DNA from: Pseudomonadota bacterium
GTDB lineage: Bacteria; Bdellovibrionota_C; UBA2361; OMIW01
Direction: 5' to 3'
Assembly (NCBI GenBank): GCA_900299205.1
Contig: OMIW01000204.1
Coordinates: 1 to 12,532, forward strand
DNA: 12,532 nt
Every line of letters starts with the position of its first letter. The first letter of the stretch is position 1. Below, piece by piece: positions 6,681-12,532 of this stretch. The notes beneath the pieces were generated by a model, which was not told where the DNA came from, ran no database searches, and was given only the letters and a program-made list of their open reading frames with translations. A program made the position numbers and the translations under genes.

Positions 6681-8744
6681 ATGAAAAAAAACACGACTAC
6701 GATAAAACAAAAGAAAGGGGAGAAAGGAGACCATGTCATTCACCACGAGGTGCAATCAGCCCAGCTCGTTGCAGCATATCGACAGATGCTCCTCGCCCGC
6801 TTGGTCGATCTAAAGACGATAGTTCTTTACAAACAGAATAAATGCCATTTTCAGATCGGAGTCGCTGGTCACGAGGCGGTACAGGTCGCGGCAGCTCAGG
6901 TCTTTCGTGCCGGAAAAGATTGGTTCTATCCCTACTATCGGGAGATGGCGCTCATGATTGGGCTCGGCATGACCCCAGAAGAGCTCTTTCTCAACGCAAT
7001 GAATCGGGAGGCTGATCCGAACTCACATGGCCGACAGATGCCGATGCACTACGCCAGCACAACACTGAACGTTGTCAGTCAAAGCTCCCCCACCGGCACC
7101 CAATTTACCCAGGCCGTCGGGTCCGCGCTTGCCTCCCGATATCTTGGAAACGATGAAGTTACATACGTCTCAGCTGGAGAAGGTACATGCGCTCAGGGCG
7201 ATTTCCACGAATCGCTCAATTGGGCGGCACGAGATCAATTGCCAGTCGTGTTTGTCATTCAAAATAACGACTTCGCTATATCCGTGCCGATTTCAGAACA
7301 GCTCGCCGGCACGAGTGTCTACAAGCTGGCCGCCGGCTATGAGGGACTTGCCCGAGTCGAGATCGATGGCACTGACTACGAGGCATCGGTGGTAGCGCTC
7401 CGCGCAGCCCATACCCGCGCCCTTCGGGGCGAGGGTCCTTCGCTCATTGAGGCACACGTTCCGCGATTGCAAAGCCATTCCATATCCGATAACCAGCTGA
7501 AATACCGCACGGCTGAGGATTTGGCAGAGGATGCTAAGCGGTGCCCGTTAGCCCGTCTCAAGCGAGAGCTGGTGGCAAATTCGGTTATCTCGGAAGGTGA
7601 GCTCGAATCGATTGAGCAGGAGGCTCGAGAGCTCGTTGACCGCGCCGCCGAGTGGGCTGAAGGACAACCCTCGAGCAATCCTGAGGACCTCTTCATTGGG
7701 GTTTACACCAACCCGACCCCTTGGGAGGGCATTATCGAGCAGGAGCCCACGGGAGAAGAGACCTATCTCGTGGATGCCCTCAACAAAGCGCTCGACGAGG
7801 AGCTCGCCCACGATAGCCGGGTGCTCGTATTTGGAGAGGATGTGGCTGGGGGAAAAGGAGGGGTCTTTACGGTTACTGCCGGCTTGACAGATAAACACGG
7901 GGAAGATCGAGTATTTAATTCTCAGCTTGCCGAAAGCTCAATAGTCGGGGTCGCGATAGGCCTTGCCACCCGCGGGCTGAAACCGGTTGCCGAGATCCAG
8001 TTCGGTGATTACGTGTGGACCGCGATGATGCAAACTCGGAACGAACTGGCAATGATGAGCTATCGCTCGAAAGGTGACTTTACCTGTCCCGCCGTCCTTC
8101 GGGTTCCGGTCGGAGGGTATATCCACGGCGGCGCGTATCACTCTCAAAATGTTGAGGCAACTTTCGCCCACTTTCCAGGTCTTTACATCGCCTATCCATC
8201 GAACGCGGCTGACGCCAAGGGGCTTCTCAAGGCGGCGATTCGCGGCAAAGACCCTGTTCTCTTCCTCGAGCACAAGGGGCTCTACCGGCAACCGAGTGGC
8301 AAATCGCAGGTCGGGGGGAGCGAGGACCTGATTCCTTTCGGCAAGGCCAGAATTGCTCGGTCCGGTTCGGACCTGACCGTGGTAACATGGGGATATCTGG
8401 TGCAACGCTGCCTAGCCGCGGCGCAGATTCTCGCATCCGAAGGGTACTCCGTTGAGGTCGTCGACCTGAGGACGATAGTGCCCCTCGATATCGACGCGAT
8501 TTTTGAGAGCGTTCGGAGGACGAATCGGGTGCTAATTGTGCACGAAGATGTTACCTTTATGGGATTTGGAGCGGAGATAGCAGCCCAAATCTCGGAGGCG
8601 TGTTTTGAACTGCTCGATGCTCCCGTGAGACGTGTTGGTATGAAGCCGCTTCCCCACGTTCCTCATGCTCCGGCACTCGAACAGCTCACCCTTCCTCAGC
8701 AGGAAGATGTGACCGAGGCAGTTCGAGCAATGGTGCAGTATTGA
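6681..8744 (+). CDS. Fused E1 alpha-beta subunit of a 2-oxoacid (branched-chain type) dehydrogenase
   Basis: The 687-residue thiamine-diphosphate enzyme decarboxylates a 2-oxoacid and acylates the lipoyl arm of E2. The alpha half (about 25-340) has GRQMPMHYAS, the ThDP/Mg motif opening GEGTCAQGD and ending in NN (166-196), and the loop HSISD. GEG in place of GDG, the GRQMP-HY segment and NNDFAISVPISEQ resemble 2-oxoisovalerate (BCKDH) E1 alpha rather than pyruvate E1. The beta half (about 361-687) has FGEDVAGGKGGVF, NSQLAESSIVG with a likely ThDP-contacting Glu418, and GGAYHSQNVEA with a likely active-site His487. The two halves are separate proteins in many bacteria; here they are one chain. 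The start is uncertain. ATG 6681 has AAGG eight bases upstream, while ATG 6642 (13 more residues) overlaps the lipB stop. A strong AGGAG at 6725-6729 precedes only an out-of-frame ATG at 6733. Substrate preference is inferred. Confidence 0.94.
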   Translation: MKKNTTTIKQKKGEKGDHVIHHEVQSAQLVAAYRQMLLARLVDLKTIVLYKQNKCHFQIGVAGHEAVQVAAAQVFRAGKDWFYPYYREMALMIGLGMTPEELFLNAMNREADPNSHGRQMPMHYASTTLNVVSQSSPTGTQFTQAVGSALASRYLGNDEVTYVSAGEGTCAQGDFHESLNWAARDQLPVVFVIQNNDFAISVPISEQLAGTSVYKLAAGYEGLARVEIDGTDYEASVVALRAAHTRALRGEGPSLIEAHVPRLQSHSISDNQLKYRTAEDLAEDAKRCPLARLKRELVANSVISEGELESIEQEARELVDRAAEWAEGQPSSNPEDLFIGVYTNPTPWEGIIEQEPTGEETYLVDALNKALDEELAHDSRVLVFGEDVAGGKGGVFTVTAGLTDKHGEDRVFNSQLAESSIVGVAIGLATRGLKPVAEIQFGDYVWTAMMQTRNELAMMSYRSKGDFTCPAVLRVPVGGYIHGGAYHSQNVEATFAHFPGLYIAYPSNAADAKGLLKAAIRGKDPVLFLEHKGLYRQPSGKSQVGGSEDLIPFGKARIARSGSDLTVVTWGYLVQRCLAAAQILASEGYSVEVVDLRTIVPLDIDAIFESVRRTNRVLIVHEDVTFMGFGAEIAAQISEACFELLDAPVRRVGMKPLPHVPHAPALEQLTLPQQEDVTEAVRAMVQY

Positions 8745-8792
8745 GGGCTCAGTAGTACGCACATGCGGCTATCAAGCGCACGACCTTAGGAA

Positions 8793-8825
8793 CCGCGGGC
8801 GATATTCACCAATGTCGGCTCGCGG
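8793..8825 (+). other. Hairpin between the E1 and E2 genes
   Basis: CCGCGGGC (8793-8800) pairs with GCTCGCGG (8818-8825), eight pairs including one G-U, around a 17-base loop. A pyrimidine-rich stretch with seven T residues lies at 8843-8849, about 18 bases after the stem. That is too far for a standard terminator. It may partly separate E1 and E2 expression or act as an RNA-processing site. The 135-base gap holds no gene. Confidence 0.35.
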
Positions 8826-8879
8826 ACTATCCTCCTTTTCCCTTTTTTTCATTCGTCGTACCTCGTTAAGGATAGAGCT

Positions 8880-10226
8880 ATGAAAACAGAGATGGTAATG
8901 CCCCAGATGGGAGAGTCTATAACGGAAGCGACAGTCTCTCGATGGCTCAAAAAGCCCGGGGATACCGTTGCTAAAGATGAGATCATTCTGGAGATATCAA
9001 CTGATAAAGTAGACTCAGAGATTCCCTCCCCCGCCTCGGGAGTACTTGTTGAGGTTCGGTGCCATGAGGGGGATGTTGTGCCCGTTAAGACCGTCATCGC
9101 GGTGATCGATTCAGAGGGCGCTGGTACCATGACGCAAAAAGCACCTGCTGCCACGCCCACGATTGCAGCATCGTCCTTACCGGCGCAACCGACAGCAACA
9201 CCATCGACAGCTACACCAACATCACCTGTTGCGGCACCTATTCCGGACGGAGAGTCAGAGGCAAGTCGATTTTACTCTCCCCTCGTGATGAGTCTTGCTC
9301 AGGTGAATAACATCTCGCTCGCCGAGCTTGAAAGAATACCGGGCTCTGGGCAGGGTGGACGCGTTAATAAGCAAGATATCTTACGCTATATCGAGACCAA
9401 ATCGGCCGCATCCGCATCAGTAACCACCACCCCTGCGGCGCCAATCTCCGCGGCAGCACCAGCCCCGAGCCGCCCCGTGGCCACGCCTTCCAGCAAAGTC
9501 CCTGTCATCGGGGAGTGGCAGGAGGATGGCACCAAGATCATCCCGATGGATGCGATGCGCTCAGCAATTGCTGAGCATATGGTGCGCTCCAAAGCAACGA
9601 GCCCCCACGTATACTCGGTCCAAGAGGTCGACGTTACCAACATCTCGAAATGGCGCAATGCAAACAAAAAGCTCTTCGCTAACACCGAGGGTTTCAACCT
9701 CAGCTTTACCCCGTTTTTCCTCGAGGCGGCGGTTCGCGCACTAGTCAAATTTCCGCACGTTAATGCCTCAGTGCAGGATAAGAAAATCATACTCAAGCGC
9801 AACGTGAATCTTGGATGCGCCGTCGCGCTCGAAAATATGGGGCTTATCGTGCCCGTCATCAAACGAGCCGAGGAGAAGAATTTTGTGGGCCTCGCCCGCG
9901 CCCTCAATGATATCGCGAATCGTGCTCGATCAAAAAAGCTCCTCCCCGATGATGTGAGTGGGGGCACATTCACCGTCACAAATCCCGGCATCTTTGGTAC
10001 GATTATCGGCACTCCAATCATCAACCAACCGCAGGTCGCTATTCTTTGCCTCGGGGCGATAAAGAAACGCCCCGTGGTTATCGATGACGCCATCGCAATA
10101 CGCGAGGTCTGCTACCTAACCCTTTCCTACGATCACCGTATCGTCGATGGCATGCTTGGGGGCCAGTTCCTCGCGTTCATCCGCGAATATCTTGAGGGGT
10201 GGGATATTAATCGGCCTCTCTCCTAA
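8880..10226 (+). CDS. Dihydrolipoyl acyltransferase (E2) of a 2-oxoacid dehydrogenase complex
   Basis: The 448-residue core protein carries the acyl group on a lipoyl arm and transfers it to CoA. There is one lipoyl domain (1-77) with the lipoylated lysine in STDKVDSE (Lys43). An Ala/Pro/Thr-rich flexible linker follows (82-122), then a peripheral-subunit-binding domain (about 131-171, with SPLVMSLAQ and GSGQGGRVNKQDIL), which docks E1 or E3. After a second linker comes the acyltransferase domain (about 217-448), ending in the active-site motif YDHRIVDG with His419 and Asp423. NPGIFGTIIGTPIINQPQVA is the usual core segment. AAGGA at 8868-8872 is seven bases before the start. Between acetyl-, succinyl- and branched-chain acyl types, the neighbouring BCKDH-like E1 favours branched-chain acyl groups. 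Lys43 is the expected target of LipB encoded two genes upstream. Confidence 0.95.
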   Translation: MKTEMVMPQMGESITEATVSRWLKKPGDTVAKDEIILEISTDKVDSEIPSPASGVLVEVRCHEGDVVPVKTVIAVIDSEGAGTMTQKAPAATPTIAASSLPAQPTATPSTATPTSPVAAPIPDGESEASRFYSPLVMSLAQVNNISLAELERIPGSGQGGRVNKQDILRYIETKSAASASVTTTPAAPISAAAPAPSRPVATPSSKVPVIGEWQEDGTKIIPMDAMRSAIAEHMVRSKATSPHVYSVQEVDVTNISKWRNANKKLFANTEGFNLSFTPFFLEAAVRALVKFPHVNASVQDKKIILKRNVNLGCAVALENMGLIVPVIKRAEEKNFVGLARALNDIANRARSKKLLPDDVSGGTFTVTNPGIFGTIIGTPIINQPQVAILCLGAIKKRPVVIDDAIAIREVCYLTLSYDHRIVDGMLGGQFLAFIREYLEGWDINRPLS

Positions 10227-10246
10227 GCCTCCCTGACTATCCCATC

Positions 10247-10294
10247 AAGAGAGTACCCCAGCCGCCCCTGCGGGGTGTCCTGAGGTGCTCTCTT
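10247..10294 (+). terminator. Long hairpin after E2, possible terminator
   Basis: AAGAGAGTACC (10247-10257) pairs with GGTGCTCTCTT (10284-10294), eleven pairs with one G-U. Inside it a second stem forms from CCCC and GGGG around TGC. The structure starts 20 bases after the E2 stop and ends 27 bases before rsmD. Only three T residues adjoin the 3' end, so termination would be modest. It is the natural end of the dehydrogenase transcript. Confidence 0.5.
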
Positions 10295-10321
10295 TACCTT
10301 CCGTCATCCCCCAGCTCCCCC

Positions 10322-10873
10322 ATGCGCGTTGTCTCTGGCTCTCGAAAAGGGAAACCTCTATTCTCCGTTCCCGGCGATACCACCCGACCGATGCTCGGTC
10401 GGATTAAGACGGCCCTCTTTGACACCATTCGTCCCCTCCTCGCGGGAGCACAGGTCCTCGATTGCTTCGCAGGAACAGGACAGCTCGGAATCGAGGCTCT
10501 CAGCAACGGAGGGAGCTCGTGCGTATTTCTTGAATCTGGGAGCGCAGCAGTTGCAACAATCAAGAAAAACCTCGAAACAACAAATCTCATGGAGCAATCG
10601 CAGCTCCGTCACACCGATGTCTTTACCTATCTACGCAACTGTTCCCGCTCGTTTAACGTTATCTTTGCCGACCCCCCTCAGTTCAAGAATCTCTGGGCAG
10701 AGCTGGTTCAAACCATCGCCGAGCGCCCTCAGCTCCTCTCCGACGACGGCCTCGTCATCGTGAAACTTGACCCCGAAGAATACGAACCGCTGTCCCTTAC
10801 AACTCTCGAGGAGGTGCAGCAGCGGCGGTATGGAAATAGTTTGCTGGTGTTTTTTCGGAGACAGGGGAGATGA
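10322..10873 (+). CDS. rsmD: RsmD-like 16S rRNA guanine-N2 methyltransferase
   Basis: The 183-residue protein belongs to the family that methylates G966 of 16S rRNA (E. coli numbering) with S-adenosylmethionine. The N-terminus RVVSGSRKGKPLFSVPG, followed by TTRPMLGRIKTALFDTI, is the RsmD opening. VLDCFAGTGQLGIEALSNGG (45-64) is the SAM-binding motif I region. FADPPQ (115-120) is the catalytic D-P-P motif, although the aromatic residue that usually follows D-P-P is Gln here. Length is normal. No ribosome-binding site is seen before ATG 10322, where the upstream sequence is C-rich. The gene lies after the hairpin that probably ends the E2 message, and faces the interrupted minus-strand gene that ends 18 bases beyond its stop. 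The family assignment is firm; the exact target nucleotide is inferred. Confidence 0.9.
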   Translation: MRVVSGSRKGKPLFSVPGDTTRPMLGRIKTALFDTIRPLLAGAQVLDCFAGTGQLGIEALSNGGSSCVFLESGSAAVATIKKNLETTNLMEQSQLRHTDVFTYLRNCSRSFNVIFADPPQFKNLWAELVQTIAERPQLLSDDGLVIVKLDPEEYEPLSLTTLEEVQQRRYGNSLLVFFRRQGR

Positions 10874-10891
10874 GGACTGGGAACGAGATCC

Positions 10892-11242
10892 TCAAAGTGG
10901 CGAGTAGCTCCTGATTGCCGCCCCATCCAAAACCACCTCCTGAGGGAGAACTCTCCTATCGCTCAACACACCCTTTCGATAACTCCCATCGAGGTCTCAA
11001 TCAAGCAGAAGGTCTACCCGAATCAGAAGGGTACTCTCTTCAAGCTCTTCTGCAATAGGGCCGTTCTGCGACCGACCGAGGTCACCCTCGATCAGAAGAT
11101 CGAGATCCGAGAGTGGGACATTATCAGCTCGGGCACGGGAGCCAAATCTCGACACGGTGTATCCTGCCCGCTGCAATAGTCGACGAGCATCAGGGATGAC
11201 AGGACGAACGCCACGGCGCGACAGTGACATACCTCTCCACAT
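10892..11242 (-). pseudogene. Minimal nucleotidyltransferase (HI0073/MNT type) interrupted by an in-frame TGA
   Basis: Read on the minus strand from ATG 11242, the first 81 residues show the polymerase-beta-like signature: GSRARAD (34-40), then SDLDLL with Asp46 and Asp48, then a third acidic residue Asp77 in RVDLLLD. These are the three metal-binding residues expected of MntA/HI0073-type proteins, which are often antitoxins paired with HEPN or HI0074-like proteins. A TGA at 10997-10999 ends this frame. Beyond it the same frame continues for 34 codons with DLDGSYRKGVLSDRRVL. This aligns without gaps to the family C-terminus as I recall it from HI0073 (DFREIIRKV region). The full frame would be about 116 residues, close to the family size. 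The gene is therefore probably a nonsense-mutated pseudogene, though an 81-residue product, a sequencing error or readthrough is possible. No partner gene is visible next to it. Confidence 0.7.
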
Positions 11243-11364
11243 CCATTCCTAATCATTTTTTTTCCATTTCCCCCCTTACGGAAACACCCTTCTGTGTTAG
11301 CGTCCGAAAAGTGCCGGCAGGTAAAGCGGTGCCCCTTGCCCCCTCTGTCACCGTTGGAGCCCTG

Positions 11365-11613
11365 ATGTCCCTCGATTCTGAAACCATTCCCCTGAACGAT
11401 GCTATCGCCGAGCTCCTCAAAATCGTTACTTCGCTGGGAACAACCGATCTTAATGAGATAGCCCTCATTATCGCAGAAAAAACGGGGCTCTCTCCCGATG
11501 AGATTATCGCGGGGCTGGTCACCAATCCTCTCGCAAGTGAGGAACCGACCTTCGACGATGTGATGGCTGATGCGGTAAGGGGTATGGTTATTCACGGAGG
11601 GGCGAACCGATGA
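11365..11613 (+). CDS. Small helical protein, function unknown
   Basis: The 82-residue, acidic, probably all-helical product is not recognised. ATG 11365 is chosen because GGAG at 11356-11359 lies five bases upstream. The frame is open back to 11224, but that part is low in protein-like features and overlaps the opposite-strand gene. The C-terminus GGANR is followed by a stop that overlaps the next start as ATGA (11610-11613). This indicates translational coupling and probably a joint function with the downstream gene. The gap 11243-11364 shows no other gene and probably holds the promoter for this pair. Confidence 0.6.
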   Translation: MSLDSETIPLNDAIAELLKIVTSLGTTDLNEIALIIAEKTGLSPDEIIAGLVTNPLASEEPTFDDVMADAVRGMVIHGGANR

Positions 11614-12532
11614 GACAAAATTCCGCTGCCGAGACCCTCGAGTCCCTTGATTTCGCATTCGCCCCGGTCATCGGTCGCCACGCCCTTGGGATAGCTGACG
11701 CCACTCACCCTGCTTCCGTTAACCTCACGCGACTGGCGGAGAACATAGCGCTTCTTGAAAAGAGGCATGACCTACGCATTCCCCTTGCCTGTGACTCTGT
11801 ACAACCCTCAGCGAGAGATAAGACCACCACCGACCTACCCCCTCCTCCGAATCGCGCCGAGATTCTTGAACGCACGCTTCGTACTTACCTCACCACCCCC
11901 GAACAGTTCGAGAAATTCTGCCGTCAGCTGGGAGCCCAGCTCTTCGATGCTGGCATCCCGATAAAAATCGGGAAGATGGGGGTAATCGGGGACAAAACTG
12001 CTCGTTTTCTTCGTGATGTCACCGAGAGTATCGCTGAGATTAAACTCACGCCAAACGTCTCCTCTGAAGCAGCTCTCCTGTCACTCCGCCGGCTGCATGA
12101 AGAGATTATCTTATTCGCTGATAAAGCCAGTCAGGAAGATCCGCAGGCTGGAGTTCCTCGCCGATCTCCCGCCACGAAAGAACAGCCATCGGGAACACTG
12201 ACGAATGTTGAGAGCTGGGCCCTCGACGAGCAAGAGCGGGTAGTCGCGAGCGCCGTCCGCTCGCTGGAGGACAACATCCTCGGCGGCCAGCCTCAGAAGC
12301 TACGACGATGGCTCGCCAAAAATGCTCTCTTTGAAGAGGCTCCAATCGCTGCCGATGAAACAAATGAGCAGACAAAACACACCTCATCGCCCAAAGCTCA
12401 TTCCCTCCACCATCTAACCATCCTCGGCATAGTAGAGCCATTCTCTGTCGCCGGGAAACAGCTCGTCGTCAATCACCGAGGCACCATTGACAAGAGGAGC
12501 TTTGAAGAAAACCTCCCGCAGCAAATTCGGGA
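11610..12532 (+). CDS. Unknown protein, partial at the window end
   Basis: From ATG 11610 the frame stays open for 307 codons to the end of the window with no stop, so the 3' end is missing. The start overlaps the previous stop (ATGA) and GGAGGGG (11596-11602) is a good ribosome-binding site. Residues 1-60 are mixed helical. A Pro-rich bridge (DLPPPP) follows at about 75-80. Residues 82-135 (with EILERTLRTYLTTPEQFEKF) and 135-172 look like a helical domain. A polar linker precedes a further helical segment at about 203-245. A more beta-like stretch near 270-300 (HHLTILGIVEPFSVAGKQL) is where the window cuts. There is no signal peptide or membrane segment, so it is probably cytoplasmic. I recognise no family. 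Confidence 0.7.
   Translation, partial: MRQNSAAETLESLDFAFAPVIGRHALGIADATHPASVNLTRLAENIALLEKRHDLRIPLACDSVQPSARDKTTTDLPPPPNRAEILERTLRTYLTTPEQFEKFCRQLGAQLFDAGIPIKIGKMGVIGDKTARFLRDVTESIAEIKLTPNVSSEAALLSLRRLHEEIILFADKASQEDPQAGVPRRSPATKEQPSGTLTNVESWALDEQERVVASAVRSLEDNILGGQPQKLRRWLAKNALFEEAPIAADETNEQTKHTSSPKAHSLHHLTILGIVEPFSVAGKQLVVNHRGTIDKRSFEENLPQQIR

Noticed and set aside
6725-6735. Strong AGGAG site followed by ATG 6733 near the E1 start
   Set aside because: This ATG is in a different frame from E1 and gives no sensible product. The E1 frame is open from 6639 and better begun at 6681 or 6642.
9386-10093. Minus-strand frame of 235 codons opposite the E2 gene
   Set aside because: It is the reverse shadow of a well-supported acyltransferase, and its translation has no family features.
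10997-10999. UGA as a selenocysteine codon in the nucleotidyltransferase
   Set aside because: No suitable stem-loop is seen at the usual short distance after the codon, the family has no known selenoproteins, and a nonsense mutation is simpler.
11224-11364. Longer N-terminus for the 82-residue protein
   Set aside because: The extension overlaps the opposite-strand gene and lacks a ribosome-binding site, while ATG 11365 has GGAG at good spacing.
11092-11658. Minus-strand frame of 188 codons over the right-hand genes
   Set aside because: It overlaps the nucleotidyltransferase on the same strand and both unknown + strand genes. The composition is rich in Arg, Cys and Gly as expected of a shadow frame.

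Overview
The window is a gene-dense bacterial chromosome segment of moderately high G+C, with almost all genes on the + strand, short gaps and several start/stop overlaps. Two proteins have Sec-type signal peptides. The 2-oxoacid dehydrogenase system has its E1 alpha and beta chains fused and resembles the branched-chain type. Together these suggest a bacterium, probably with a Gram-negative type envelope. I cannot name the phylum from the sequence alone. TGA, TAA and TAG all serve as stops, so the genetic code looks standard.

Layout. (1) 1-165: a leader with a possible sigma70-like promoter, a small inverted repeat and a weak terminator-like hairpin with a T tract. (2) 166-3065: three co-oriented, overlapping or nearly abutting genes of unknown function. 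They encode a single-pass membrane protein with a long disordered N-terminus and two probable exported proteins. (3) 3085-4002: an RluA-family RNA pseudouridine synthase. (4) 4285-10226: a 2-oxoacid dehydrogenase locus in the order lpd (E3), lipB (octanoyltransferase), fused E1 alpha-beta, E2. Three non-coding gaps in and before it (4003-4284, 5701-5982, 8745-8879) each carry an inverted repeat, the best being a perfect 12-bp stem at 5844-5877. (5) 10322-10873: an RsmD-like rRNA guanine-N2 methyltransferase, preceded by a long hairpin. (6) 10892-11242, minus strand: a minimal nucleotidyltransferase gene of the HI0073/MNT type, cut by an in-frame TGA although the downstream frame still looks like the family's C-terminus. 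(7) 11365-12532: two unknown genes joined by an ATGA overlap, the second running off the window end.

How the genes work together. E1 decarboxylates a 2-oxoacid (best guess: branched-chain 2-oxoacids) and passes the acyl group to the lipoyl lysine of E2. E2 makes the acyl-CoA, and Lpd re-oxidises the dihydrolipoyl arm with NAD+. LipB supplies the octanoyl group from which lipoate on E2 is built, so the locus carries the enzyme complex and the first step of its cofactor attachment. lipA is not in the window. RluA and RsmD are RNA-modification genes with no obvious functional tie to the complex.

The least explained parts are the three-gene envelope cluster at the left, the two-gene unit at the right edge, and the interrupted nucleotidyltransferase. 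No tRNA, rRNA, CRISPR array, insertion sequence or phage gene was seen.
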